From Mastacembelus armatus (lineage: Eukaryota; Chordata; Actinopteri; Synbranchiformes; Mastacembelidae): a DNA stretch of 64,000 bases. Of the stretch, positions 11,528 through 21,577 are shown piece after piece (position 1 is the first letter of the stretch; the number at the start of each line of letters is the position of its first letter). The notes beneath the pieces were generated by a model. It saw nothing but the letters and a program-made list of their open reading frames with translations. It was not told where the DNA came from and made no database searches. A program made the translations under genes and the position numbers. Location of the stretch: positions 17,241,517-17,305,516 of the forward strand of contig NC_046650.1 in NCBI RefSeq assembly GCF_900324485.2. Reading direction: 5' to 3'.

Positions 11528-12533
11528 TTCTGTCTAGAGAGGTAGAATACAGAGTTTGTGCGTCTGTTATGCAGTCGGCTAAAACTGGTACAGCATGCGT
11601 GACATACGATTCTAGACGCGTGAGTTTTGTGTCATTGTGCTTCACTGCAGCACAGAGATTTGTCAATAGTTCTAACACAGCTTGGTTTACCAGGACCGTG
11701 TTGTCAGCACTGGCCTGTGTGCTAGCATCTGCTGTAGCAGCAACAGCAGCAACAGCAGCACCAGCAGGTGCTACAGCTGATGCACCACCAGCAGAATTAA
11801 TATCTAGAGCTGACACACCGCTAATCTCTGAAGCCGCAGAATAACAATCACTGTCTGACTCGCTATCTGATGAAGAACAAGTATCAGAGTCACTAGTATA
11901 CCCAGCATCAGCCGACCGCATAAGCATAGAAATCTGTTTGCCTCCCTTCCGGACTGGATCAACAGGAGTAGGAGATGGAACACTCTCAGAGTCAGAGTCA
12001 CTACTACTACAGCTATAAGCACCATCAGCTAGCCACTCAAGCATAGAAATTTGCTTCCCACCCTTCCGGACTGGATCAACAGGAGTAACATCAGGCGTAT
12101 ACAACAGCGACCTCTCACGCTCCACCTCGGCGGGTGGTGCGGTGTCCTGACTATTCAGCAACAAATCATCAAAGTTTATGGTAGGAAAACACACAGCCAC
12201 ATCACCTTGAGATGAAACAGCCGCATCCTCCAGCACACCCCGAGTTGAGTCAGATGCTGTGGAATCCTCCTGAAGATGCAGTGGCCAGGCTGTAGCGTCC
12301 TCCACCTGTTGTTGCTCCAAAAAGAAAGTGGCGGCTGCAATCTCAGCGACCCACTCCGATCCCCAAAGTTCACTCTCCTCGTCGACCACCGGTGTCGCTG
12401 TAACACAAGAATCGGTCTTCTTCTTCTTCTGCTCCTCCTCCTTCTTCTTCTTCTTCTGTGCAGATCTCGCAGGGCCAGCTCTCAGTCTCTTGGCCGGTTG
12501 AAAATCATCTAGATATAAAGACAGACAAACCAT
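11514..12533 (-). CDS. 339-aa unrecognised protein, right arm copy
   Basis: This is the minus-strand twin of the 339-codon frame in the left arm, same length, with only a few residue differences in the first third of the protein. Its end overlaps the start of the next frame (11527, minus strand) by about 14 bp, the tight gene overlap typical of compact viral genomes. Function unknown. Confidence 0.5.
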   Translation of the reverse strand: MVCLSLYLDDFQPAKRLRAGPARSAQKKKKKEEEQKKKKTDSCVTATPVVDEESELWGSEWVAEIAAATFFLEQQQVEDATAWPLHLQEDSTASDSTRGVLEDAAVSSQGDVAVCFPTINFDDLLLNSQDTAPPAEVERERSLLYTPDVTPVDPVRKGGKQISMLEWLADGAYSCSSSDSDSESVPSPTPVDPVRKGGKQISMLMRSADAGYTSDSDTCSSSDSESDSDCYSAASEISGVSALDINSAGGASAVAPAGAAVAAVAATADASTQASADNTVLVNQAVLELLTNLCAAVKHNDTKLTRLESYVTHAVPVLADCITDAQTLYSTSLDRNGRV

Positions 12534-12771
12534 TTAAAAAACAGCGTTATAAACAACTCGTTTATTTAAACGTGTTGAAATGCATTGTATATCAATCTCA
12601 TACCCTCACTATCGTAATCCCAGAGCTGTCTGCTTATCACCCGCTCACGACACAGCTCGTCCGTCCTCTGCAGCCCCTCCGGAGCCAGCGGTCGCTCCGC
12701 GACTCTCGAGCGGCTGGGTAGCACAGGGCCGCTGGGGCTTGCTCCTCCGCTCACCGCGCTCTCGACACCCT

Positions 12772-13110
12772 CTACATTACCAGATAGGATAAAAGATAAT
12801 CAGCTACACACACATACACACCATTACTATTTTTTAATATAAACCCGGCATCACATACATACTCACCCTGACTGTTTATTTCAGTTAAAATAGCATGCTC
12901 TCTGCGTCTCTTTAAAGACAGACGGCCTCTCTGCGGCCCTCCAGGATTTTCTGTGAAGCACACCAACATTTTGTAAAAACCACAACTTTCTGATCCTGCT
13001 TTAAAACAGGGATACACGTAAGAATAACTCTCACCTTTATCACTCAGGTATGCTTCGCCACGATCATCCGACTCAGCGATGGTCCCTGTTGAGCGGACCC
13101 ATATTTCCAT
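12772..13110 (-). CDS. 112-aa unrecognised protein, right arm copy
   Basis: Minus-strand twin of the 112-codon frame at 9602-9940, identical in predicted sequence. It is separated from the 339-codon frame by about 240 bp, which contain a second short open stretch (12566-12754). Function unknown. Confidence 0.45.
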   Translation of the reverse strand: MEIWVRSTGTIAESDDRGEAYLSDKGESYSYVYPCFKAGSESCGFYKMLVCFTENPGGPQRGRLSLKRRREHAILTEINSQGEYVCDAGFILKNSNGVYVCVADYLLSYLVM

Positions 13111-16100
13111 TAGATCCCCACAGTAAGAGCATCACCCAGATAAAACATATTATAAAATATATATATATATATAAAAGACGGATACATGCCTCCAGCAGAT
13201 GATGATGATGATGATTGTGGAGAATCCTCGTCCACCAACGAAATTGATGCGATACCTGACGGAGTCACGCTATTTTGAAATACAATGTATACGCTGCAGA
13301 CGGTCTGATATACACGCTACTGAATCGAGGAACAAACGACGCACGTACCTGACGGAAAGATCATCATGGTTGTTCCCTACAATTCTTGCTAATAAAACAA
13401 GCGATAGAAAAGGCCCTCAGGCGCCTTCTGCAGGTGTTTAAATACCCGCCACACATGACACAGACCCTCACACCCACCTCGGCAGCGCGTCACCACGCCA
13501 CAACCCACAGACACAGGTATGACCAATAGGAAAATCGCGCCGCCCTGTGGGTGGGGAGCGTGACGACGATTTTATGGTTTATTATCTTTATGACTGTCAT
13601 AAATTACGGCCATAAAAAGTGACCCCCCTTAATAGCCCCCGCCACATAAACCATTATATACTACTAAGGACATCTGAGAAGTGGTCGATAGATGTAAAAA
13701 CACGGGAACCACAAAGACAGATCGACAATAGAATAATAAGCAGAGGGTAAAGAGCATTGCAGACTAATGATCAATGAGCCAGAGGTTGAGAAAGTTTGGT
13801 GGGGAATGCTAGGTGGAACAGGTAGGTTTTGAGAGAAGATTTAAAAGTTGGTAAATCAGGAGACGACCGGACACTGTGAGGAAGAACGTTCCAAAGGCAG
13901 GGTGCAGTGAGGCTGAAGGATCTAGAACCCATGGTGGAAAGGCGAGCCGTGGGTGTGCAGAGGAGAATGGAATCAGAGGAGTGGAGTGTACGAGGTGGAG
14001 AGTAGATATGTAGGAGATCAGTGATGTACAGTGGGGCTAGAGAGTGGAGGGCTTTGTAGGTGAGAAGCAGGATTTTATTGTTTATACGGAAGGACACGGG
14101 GAGCCAGTGAAGTTGTTTGAGGACAGGGGTGATACAGTGTGAGGATGGGGTTCTGGTAATGATCCGGGCAGCAGAATTCTGGGCAAGCTGGAGTTTGAAG
14201 TGATTTGAGAGGTAAACCAGTAAGTAGTGAGTTACAGTAATCTAAAGAAGAGGTGACAAGGGCAATAACAAGTATGGCAGTGCTGTCGGAGGTGAGTGAT
14301 GAACAGATATGATTGATGTTACAGAGATGGAAGTAGGCCGACCGGGTAGTGATATTGATCATGCTGAGAAAAGGAAAGACTGCTGTCGAGAATGACACCC
14401 AGGTTGTTGACTTGGGGGGAAGGGAGGACAGTGTTGTTATCGATTTGTATGGAGAAGGTGCCGGTTTTGGATATTGTGGAATGGGTGCCTACAAGAAGAA
14501 TTTCAGTTTTGTTGGGGTTGAGTTTCAGGAAATTGTGGGTGAACCAGGTTTTGATGTTGAGAAGGCAGGTAAGGAACGAATGAGGGGGAAGGGAGGTAGA
14601 TGGGGCTGCAGAGAAGTAGAGCTGAGTGTCGTACACATAGCAGTGGAAATTGATATTGTATTGCCTAAAGATATTCCCAAGCGGAAAGAGATAGATAATG
14701 AAAATGAGGGGCCCCAGGACAGAGCCCTGAGCCACGCCATATCTGAAATTTGAGAACTGGGAAGAAAGTTCTGGAGGTGGACGGACTGGGTATGGTCTGA
14801 GAGGTAAGATGTGAACCATGCGAGAATGGTGTCGGCTATGCCAATGGAGGCAAGGCGATGGAGGAGGATGTTGTGGGAGATGGTGTCGAATGCTGCAGTT
14901 AGATCAAGGAGGATGAGTATGGAGAGAAGGCCAGAGTCTGAGGCTAACAGGAGATTGTTGGTGATTTTGACCAGGGTAGTTTCGGTGCTATGGAGTTGGC
15001 TGAAACCAGATTGGAACTGTTCATACAGGTTATTGGTGAAGAGATGATTATGGACCTGGTGGTGGACAATTTTTTCAAGAATTTTGGAGAGGAAGGGAAG
15101 ATTGGAGATGGATCGGAAGTTAGTTAAGTCTGCAGGATCAAGACCAGGTTTTTTTAGAACAGGTGTGATGATGGCTGTCTTGAATGAGGGGGGTATAATG
15201 CCAGAACTGAGGGAAGTGTGAATAATGTGGGTAAGATGGGGAAGGAGGGATGGGAGACAGAGAACGCGTGGAACTGGAGGCAGATACAATGAGTGAGGTG
15301 TAGTAGGCAGTTTTTGTTTGAATAATGGTTTGCTTATATTTCAGTATGTGGTTTAGAGATATAAGTCCTTATGGATGAATAAACCGTTTGGTTTTGAGGA
15401 GGCATAGCTCGGGTGTGTACCATGGAGCAGAGTGTATAAAGGAGACAGATCTAGTTTTGAGTGGGGCGAAGGTGTCTAGTAAATTACATAACTCACTGTT
15501 AAAATTGGATAACATGTCGGGGAGGGAGGGAGAGTGATTAATACATGGAAGATTATTAAGTGCAGCTGTGAAGGAGGAGAGGTGGATGTTCTTTATGTTG
15601 TGGAAAGTGATGGTGTGGGAGAGGTGGGTTTTAAAGAGAAGTAGTGTGGAGTTAAAACAGACTACTTTGTGATCAGAAAAGAATGTGTCGAGAATAGAAC
15701 ATGACCGAGCAGTGACACCAGAACAGCAAACTAAGTCAAGGATGTGACCATGAGAATGTGTGGGGGAGGTGATATATTGTTGGAGCCCAAAGCTGTGAAT
15801 ACGAACTGTGAGAGGTTCAAAAGACTGGGAGGTGACAGTGGGGTGAATGGATATTTTGTATTTGAGGTTGAACAGTATAGCAAGGCCGCCACTGTGTTCC
15901 ACTTGGCGTAAATGGCTGAGATATGTAAAACCAGGAGGAACAGACTGATTACGTTCAGCGAAATCGTTGGGCTGCTGCCAGGTTTCAGTTAAACACAGGA
16001 TGTCCAGCTTATGATTGAGTATAATATCAAAAATAAAAGAAGCTTTTGTGTGAGGGAACGAACATTCAGTAGTCCAAACTGGGTGTTATGGGAGGGTGTA

Positions 16101-16727
16101 GAGTCCATGTTTCTGGGGAGTTAGTTAGCACTGAGTGGCGTATGCCAGATTTCCTCAGCCGAGGTCGGGAGGCTGACCATATGGAGGGGATTGGTTGAAT
16201 GGAGTCTGGTAGTCAGTCATGTGGGACAGAATGAACAGCATGTCCAGTGTAAGCATGCAGGGTACAATGAACAGCATGTTGAATGTTGGTAGAAAGCATA
16301 TGGGTGCCCAGGTGGTTAGGATGCAGACCACCTCCTGCAAAGAAGGCAGGGCGGTTCCAGAAGAGGTAAAGAGATAAATTGGACATTGTATGACAGGGAG
16401 ACAGACTTGAACCAGGTGTTGAGGCTGAGGATTCTACTGAAGTGGCCGGAGCCTCTTCCAAGCGTGGGGATGGGACCAGAAATAAAGATGGACTTGCCAC
16501 AGGTTGAGGAGAGAGATAAAATCCTTTTTAGTCAGTTCGGACCAGCAGAATGACGTGTCACATGTTCCAATATGTACAATCACTCTAATGATGGAAGACG
16601 GAAGTGTTGGCAGTAATCCAGGAAGCATGTCCAAAATGTCCAAGGCTGTAGCACCAGGGAAACAGTGAGTAGTGGCGTTGAAAAAGCGTGATGTCTTTTC
16701 CGCCCACGGACCGCGACCTCGGTCCAA

Positions 16728-16915
16728 ACAAACAGCCAGAGCAGCTGTGCAGAACGATCACTGGACTGGACTTTAAAATCATCTGAATAAATAAAACAAT
16801 AAAACACAGAGAAACAGAGCATTTACAGGAAGCAGACCTTAGTTTGAGTTTAACACCTGAGTGAAAATGACCATCAGTACCTGAAAGCTGAATGTGTGTG
16901 AGTCTGGTCTGTGTC
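16728..16915 (-). pseudogene. relic of a butyrophilin-like gene (membrane exon and start of C-set exon)
   Basis: This stretch matches 38450-38640 of BTNL gene E. It includes most of the membrane exon (DDFKVQSSDRSA) and the last part of the C-set exon (RLTHIQLS). The membrane exon is truncated by the LINE at 16727 and has a one-base deletion relative to gene E (TGTGCAG against TGTGGCAG). The match stops near 16915 inside the C-set exon. With the coiled-coil block at 8346-8865 it is what remains of a duplicated BTNL unit. Confidence 0.75.
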
Positions 16916-18142
16916 AATCAGCCCTGTGACCTCCCTACACTGTCACTCTCTGTGCTTTAACTCAACCCATTACCATTATTTTTACAGTCAAATAGTTTGA
17001 GTGACAGAAGCAGGTGTGACAAAGCTTTTGTGTGAGTTACCTCCACTGGAGGGAGTTAGGAGAAGTTGGAGAAACAAAACCCTGAGGAGTCTGAGCAGAC
17101 GCTGAAGGGACAAATCATCACTGTGGGGGAACATCCTGGAGTCCTGCTGTTAAACTGCAGGACTCTGTACCTTTAACTGAGACTTTCACAGCTGGTGAGC
17201 CTGTTTAGAAACATCTGTTAAAGTATTTTAAAGGTAAAATAAAGTCTGAGTCAAACACTCGATAAAAACGTGTCAGTCCTACCTGTTGTTTGTCTCCCTG
17301 TGGGGTCAGAGTCCAAAAACAAGAGCAGCCTCCTGTCAGCTGTGTTCCCACGTTGACTTTGCAGGTGTTGTTGTTGTTGTTTATTTGTTGTGCTCATTCA
17401 TGCACAGCCTCTTCCTGAAAACGTACAGACGTACATGTTGTTCTAACCACTGATGTGTGGATCATGTCAGTGGTCAAACTGGTCTGACTGTAACAGTAAA
17501 TGATTAACCAGGTAGATATGAAATCATTAACAGATTCCTAATTAACTCCAGTGCTGCAGAGTCTGGTTCCTCAGATTCATGTGCAGCCACTGTGGAACGT
17601 CAACGTTCCATCCACACTGATACGAAGAACCTGCAGGGTCTGTCCAGTAATGGATTTAGAACAAACAATAATGCACAGCTGGAGCTAAAACATATGCAAA
17701 GGCTTTAGATTTCCAGATCAACCTTCAAATAGAAACCCTGTCTGGTTTCTGGTTTCCTGAGCTCACTTTCATTTTGAGTGAACTTTGACCCTGTTGCTGG
17801 TCACCACAGCAGATCATAAACAAACAACACACCGGGAGAAGAGTCATGATAATTGGTGGCTGTTAGCTGAGCTACTTTACTGCAGAGGGCAGCACCAGGC
17901 CTTTTTTAGTGTCAGTGATACAAACGGATCCAAAGACCCTTTGATGGGGTCAGACCTTGGTCCCCCCTGGAGACATAACCCAGTGTTGAAGTGTCTGACA
18001 GTATAAACTGTTTATTTCAGTCTGACCCTTGTGGGAATTATTACTTTTATTACATTACAGCTTAAACTATAAGGCATTATTACAGTATACTGGTATACTG
18101 TATTGGTATGTGCAAAACAATAGCAGTTTAGAGATGAACATA
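16916..18142. other. noncoding stretch, no gene recognised
   Basis: No convincing exon, repeat family or RNA gene was seen. The only longer open frame (17785-18006) lacks homology and splice context. A short TGTTGT run lies near 17370. Confidence 0.5.
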
Positions 18143-19775
18143 CAGTGGGTACGGAAAGTATTCAGACCCCTTTAAATTTTTCACCCTTTGTGTCATTGCA
18201 GCCATTTGCCAAAATCAAAAAAGTTCATTTTATTTCTCATTAATGTACACTCAGCACCCCATCTTGACAGAAAAAAACAGAAATGTAGAAATTTTTGCAA
18301 ATTTATTAAAAAAGTAAAACTGAAATATCACATGGTCATAAGTATTCAGACCCTGTGCAGTGACACTCATATTTAACTCACATGCTGTCCATTTCTTCTG
18401 ATCCTCCTTGAGATGGTTCTGCCCCTTCATTGGCGTCCAGCTGTGTTTAATTAAACTGATTGGACTCGATTAGGAAAGGCACACACCTGTCTATATAAGA
18501 CCTTACAGCTCACAGTGCATGTCAGAGCAAATGAGAATCATGAGGTCGAAGGAACTGCCCAAGGAGCTCAGAGACAGAATTGTGGCAAGGCACAGATCTG
18601 GCCAAGGTTACAAAAGAATTTCTGCAGCACTCAAGGTTCCTAAGAGAACAGTGGCCTCCATAATCCTCAAATGGAATAAGTTTGGGACGACCAGAACTCT
18701 TCCTAGACCTGGCCGTCCAGCCAAACTGAGCAATCGTGGGAGAAGAGCCTTGGTGAGAGAGGTAAAGAAGAGCCCAAAGATCACTGTGGCTGAGCTCCAG
18801 AGATGCAGTAGGGAGATGGGAGAAAGTTCCACAAAGTCAACTATCACTGCAGCCCTCCCCCAGTCGGGGCTTTATGGCAGAGTGGCCCAACGGAAGCCTC
18901 TCCTCAGTGCAAGACACATGAAAGCCTGCATAGAGTTTGCCAAAAAACACATGAAGGACTCCCAGACCATGAGAAATAAGATTCTCTGGTCTGATGAGAC
19001 CAAGATTGAACTTTTTGGTGTTAATTCTAAGTGGTATGTGTGGAGAAAACCAGGCACTGCTCATCACCTGCCCAATACAATCCCTACAGTGAAACATGGT
19101 GGTGGGAGCATCATGTTGTGGGGGTGTTTTTCAGCTTCAGGGACAGGACGACTGGTTGCAATTGAAGGAAAGATGAATGCGGCCAAGTACAGAGATATCC
19201 TGGAAGAAAACCTCTTCCAGAGTGCTCAGGACCTCAGACTGGGCCGAAGGTTCACCTTTCAACAGGACAATGACCCTAAGCACACAGCTAAAATAACAAA
19301 GGAGTGGCTTCGGAACAACTCTGTGATCGTTCTTGACTGGCCCAGCCAGAGCCCTGACCTAAACCCATTTGAGCATCTCTGGAGAGACCGGAAAATGGCT
19401 GTCCACCAACGTTCACCGTCCAACCTGACAGAACTGGAGAGGATCTGCAAGGAAGACTGGCAGAGGATCCCCAAATCCAGGTGTGAAAAACTTGTTGCAT
19501 CATTCCCAATAAGACTCATGGCTGTACTAGCTCAAAAGGGTGCTTCTACTCAATACTGAGCACAGGGTCTGAATACTTATGACCATGTGATATTTCAGTT
19601 TTTCTTTTTTACAAAATTTGCAAAAATTTCTACATTTCTGTTTTTTTCTGTCAAGATGGGGTGCTGAGTGTACATTAATGAGAAATAAAATGAACTTTTT
19701 TGATTTTGGCAAATGGCTGCAATGACACAAAGAGTGAAAAATTTAAAGGGGTCTGAATACTTTCCGTACCCACTG
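18143..19775 (+). mobile_element. Tc1-like DNA transposon, copy 2 (structurally complete)
   Basis: Terminal inverted repeats of about 215 bp (18143-18358 and 19560-19775) begin CAGTGGGTACGGAAAGTATT and are flanked by TA at 18141-18142 and 19776-19777. Each repeat has an outer and an inner GTATTCAGACCC motif, an IR/DR arrangement of transposase binding sites known in this superfamily. The transposase frame between them is open. The two ends match each other closely, indicating a fairly recent insertion. Confidence 0.95.
18519..19559 (+). CDS. Tc1-family transposase, 346 aa, open frame
   Basis: The protein would cut and paste its own transposon at TA sites. The N-terminal 110 residues form paired-like helix-turn-helix DNA-binding regions (LRDRIVARHRSGQGYKRIS) with a GRPR-like hinge (PRPGRPAK). 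The catalytic DDE triad is readable: D in WSDETKIELFG, D in QQDNDPKHTAK and E in SPDLNPFEHLW, with about 34 residues between the last two, as in Tc1 (DD34E). Length 346 is close to the family norm of about 340. Some positions differ from copy 1 at usually conserved sites (NPFEHLWRDRK here, NPIEHLWRDLK in copy 1), so activity is uncertain although no stop or frameshift is seen. The start ATG follows a 3'-end-free leader about 160 bp inside the left repeat. Confidence 0.93.
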   Translation: MSEQMRIMRSKELPKELRDRIVARHRSGQGYKRISAALKVPKRTVASIILKWNKFGTTRTLPRPGRPAKLSNRGRRALVREVKKSPKITVAELQRCSREMGESSTKSTITAALPQSGLYGRVAQRKPLLSARHMKACIEFAKKHMKDSQTMRNKILWSDETKIELFGVNSKWYVWRKPGTAHHLPNTIPTVKHGGGSIMLWGCFSASGTGRLVAIEGKMNAAKYRDILEENLFQSAQDLRLGRRFTFQQDNDPKHTAKITKEWLRNNSVIVLDWPSQSPDLNPFEHLWRDRKMAVHQRSPSNLTELERICKEDWQRIPKSRCEKLVASFPIRLMAVLAQKGASTQY

Positions 19776-21577
19776 TATTTTTCAGTAGTTGCAAGGTTTT
19801 TCACAGGGCAAAAAGTGGACTAGACATAACGTCAGATAGGATGTGCCTGTTGCTTTTGTTGTTGTACTCTATCTTACAGGAAAAGATTGACCTCTGCCTG
19901 GAGGCATAGCAACAGTGATATCTCAGGACATCCCCATCGTTCTCAACCAATGGGAGAGAAACATGCCAACTTCCTAAGGATTGCACATTTCATTCTGTAA
20001 GATTATCACTGGGTCGAGGGAAGAATAGGCAGTCAGACTTCATGCCCTGACTAAGACCAGAAGTGAACAAACAGAAGGTTACAACCTCAGACTGATCAGT
20101 CTGAGCTGGTTTCTGAACCGTGCTCTGGTTTTCTGCTGCAGAACCTGATGTTAAGTACAACCTTTATTGGGATGAAAAGGTCGTAGAGATGCCGACAGCA
20201 AGGGGAGACACTTGTACAGTATCAGGGTCAATGTGGGGGCATTTAAAGGGAGGTGCAGGGGACAGGAGGTTGTGTTTTCACAGCTGAGGCTGGGGCTCAG
20301 TGGAGTGAGGCAAACACTTAAAGAGACAACAGACCAATGTGAGGTGTGTGGTGTCAGAGAATGTACAATATGTTTCAATGAAATGCTGGAAATATGCATC
20401 ATACAAGGGTGTTCTGTTGGGCAGAGGTTGGAGTTTGCAAGGAATCCTGGGAAAGGATGACAACGCTAAAGAGTGTAGTACCCTATTACTGTGTTGTCCT
20501 ACATAACCTGTAACCTGAAGACACACGCTCTGGTACAGTAGGTGGCGCTATGCACCTTTAAACATTGTTACCACCTGTAAGAATAAAAAGAAGAAGAAGC
20601 AGAGACAAAGTCTTTTAAATGTCTTTACTGGAGAAGAAAGGTGTGTTTGCTGGAACAGAGATAGAAAAAGACCAGTAGACTTGGCTGAATCATGAACTGC
20701 TGTTAAATGAAGGTAAACTTCATCATGAGCACCTGGTTGTTAATGTTGGTTGTACCTGGGAGGATTGAGGCCTGCTGGCTTTGTGGAAGCACAGCAAGCT
20801 AACATGAGGCCACACAGACAGACTGTTGACTGGTTCGTAGTGATTTTTGAGACAAAATGGATTCTGGTTGCTCACAAAGTTAAAGTCCAGATGTTTGAGG
20901 TGTTTGTGGCTGGAGAATCATGTTGCTAACACAGGTATTAGTCCCATGTTTCCATGGTTGGTGTTTGCTGCTTGGTGAGACTGAGGAGCATGTTGGGGTC
21001 AGGGTGCAGCTGTAGAGGGGGCTTGTTCTGGGACTCACTGTTGAACCTTCTTGGTGTCATGGGCCCAACTCAACAAAACCCCGTTATTGAGATGATTCCC
21101 ACCTGTAGACCAGCCTGGACTCTCACCCAAAGACTGAAGCTGATGTTGGTATGTTGTTCTTCTGCTTGTATGAATGGGACAGCGAACCAGTGAGCTGTGC
21201 CCCCCTTCTCAAAGAGATTCTTTAAAGTCTGCATGAACTTTAAATCCCCCTCATGAGTTAATGTGCTAATTTTGTAGTGTTAGTATAATGGAACATGGGC
21301 AGCATGTCCATTCATGCACACATTTAATATCACTGTTGTCATTTCAAGAACAAAAAGTCATTAAGGGTAAAGACCAGGCCAGTATAAAGGAACCTGAACC
21401 AAGCAGAAACCCAGGGCTGAGCTCACTTTGAATGAGAGGCTGGAATTCAAACCGACATGTCTAAGACTCTGTGCCAGTTTTTCATGAACACCAGAAAAAC
21501 CTACACAGGAAGAGGAAGTTGTCACCTTGAGTTTTAAGTCTAATTTCAGCCTGAGGCTCAGACAGTGTCAAGCCACC
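19776..21577. other. intergenic region upstream of FCRL gene A
   Basis: No gene was recognised. A GTAGGTGGCGCTATGCACC segment followed by AATAAAAAGAAGAAGAAG (about 20540-20601) looks like the 3' end of a small retroposon. An acceptor-like site with an open stretch at 20142-20290 does not show Ig or other known features. Confidence 0.4.
21512..21519 (+). promoter_or_regulatory. possible PU.1/ETS site upstream of gene A
   Basis: GAGGAAGT, the core bound by the myeloid/B-cell factor PU.1, lies about 60 bp before the gene A start codon. Related purine-rich motifs (AGGAAGAGGAG) lie at similar positions before genes D and F. No TATA box is evident. This is a motif match only. Confidence 0.3.

Larger units (their letters stand above)
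9042..13665. mobile_element. 4.6-kb palindromic virus-like element, Polinton/Maverick-type ends
   Basis: Two inverted arms (9042-11278 and 11440-13665) flank a 161-bp unique loop. The element is bounded by the 6-bp direct repeat AAGGAC (9036-9041 and 13666-13671), and the host LINE is continuous when it is removed. The termini read AGTAGTATATAATGG inward from both sides. A 6-bp duplication and termini beginning AG are features known for Polintons/Mavericks and their adintovirus kin; that family call is an inference from the ends only. Each arm carries the same two open frames, 112 and 339 codons, plus the beginning of a third. No integrase, protein-primed polymerase, protease, ATPase or capsid gene is present, so it is not a whole element but a defective derivative of one end. 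The arms differ at only a handful of positions, so it is probably young. Confidence 0.7.
11440..13665 (-). repeat. right arm of the palindrome
   Basis: This is the inverted partner of 9042-11278, with its genes on the minus strand pointing to the centre. The adjoining loop 11279-11439 is not repeated. The third frame of this arm reads on into the loop, so the loop is a continuation of this arm rather than foreign DNA. Confidence 0.92.
8866..16727 (-). mobile_element. CR1/L2-group LINE, reverse strand, split by the palindromic element
   Basis: Read on the minus strand, the LINE starts near 16727 and ends at 8866 in an ATT-rich tail, with the palindromic element (9042-13665) lodged in its 3' end. 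ORF1 remains lie at 16155-16730 and include an SGNH-esterase-like stretch (IVHIGTCDTSF, LFWNRPAFFAGG, GLHPNHLG) as in ORF1 of CR1/L2-group LINEs. An endonuclease follows (about 15370-16080; LTETW, FFSDHKVV). The reverse transcriptase (14319-15289) contains [20 protein letters not shown] and a YVYDTQLY in the catalytic position, where family members have YADD. The C-terminus is at 13771-14398 (LDYCNSLLTG, CLWNVLPHSVR). Several frameshifts make it inactive. It appears near full length. Confidence 0.85.

Noticed and set aside
11368-11844. 158-codon plus-strand frame through the right arm
   Set aside because: Mostly the antisense reading of the right-arm 339-codon gene; it stays open because of the repetitive Ala/Gln codons.
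9042-13665. Palindrome explained as an ordinary MITE or hAT/piggyBac element
   Set aside because: The 6-bp target duplication does not fit TTAA (piggyBac) or 8 bp (hAT), and coding arms of 2.2 kb are not a MITE structure. An assembly fold-back remains possible but is made unlikely by the target duplication and the restored LINE.
17785-18006. 73-codon plus-strand frame
   Set aside because: No homology recognised and no surrounding exons.
20142-20290. Acceptor-like site with an open stretch, possible Ig exon
   Set aside because: The translation has no paired cysteines, no Tyr-x-Cys motif and no matching donor.
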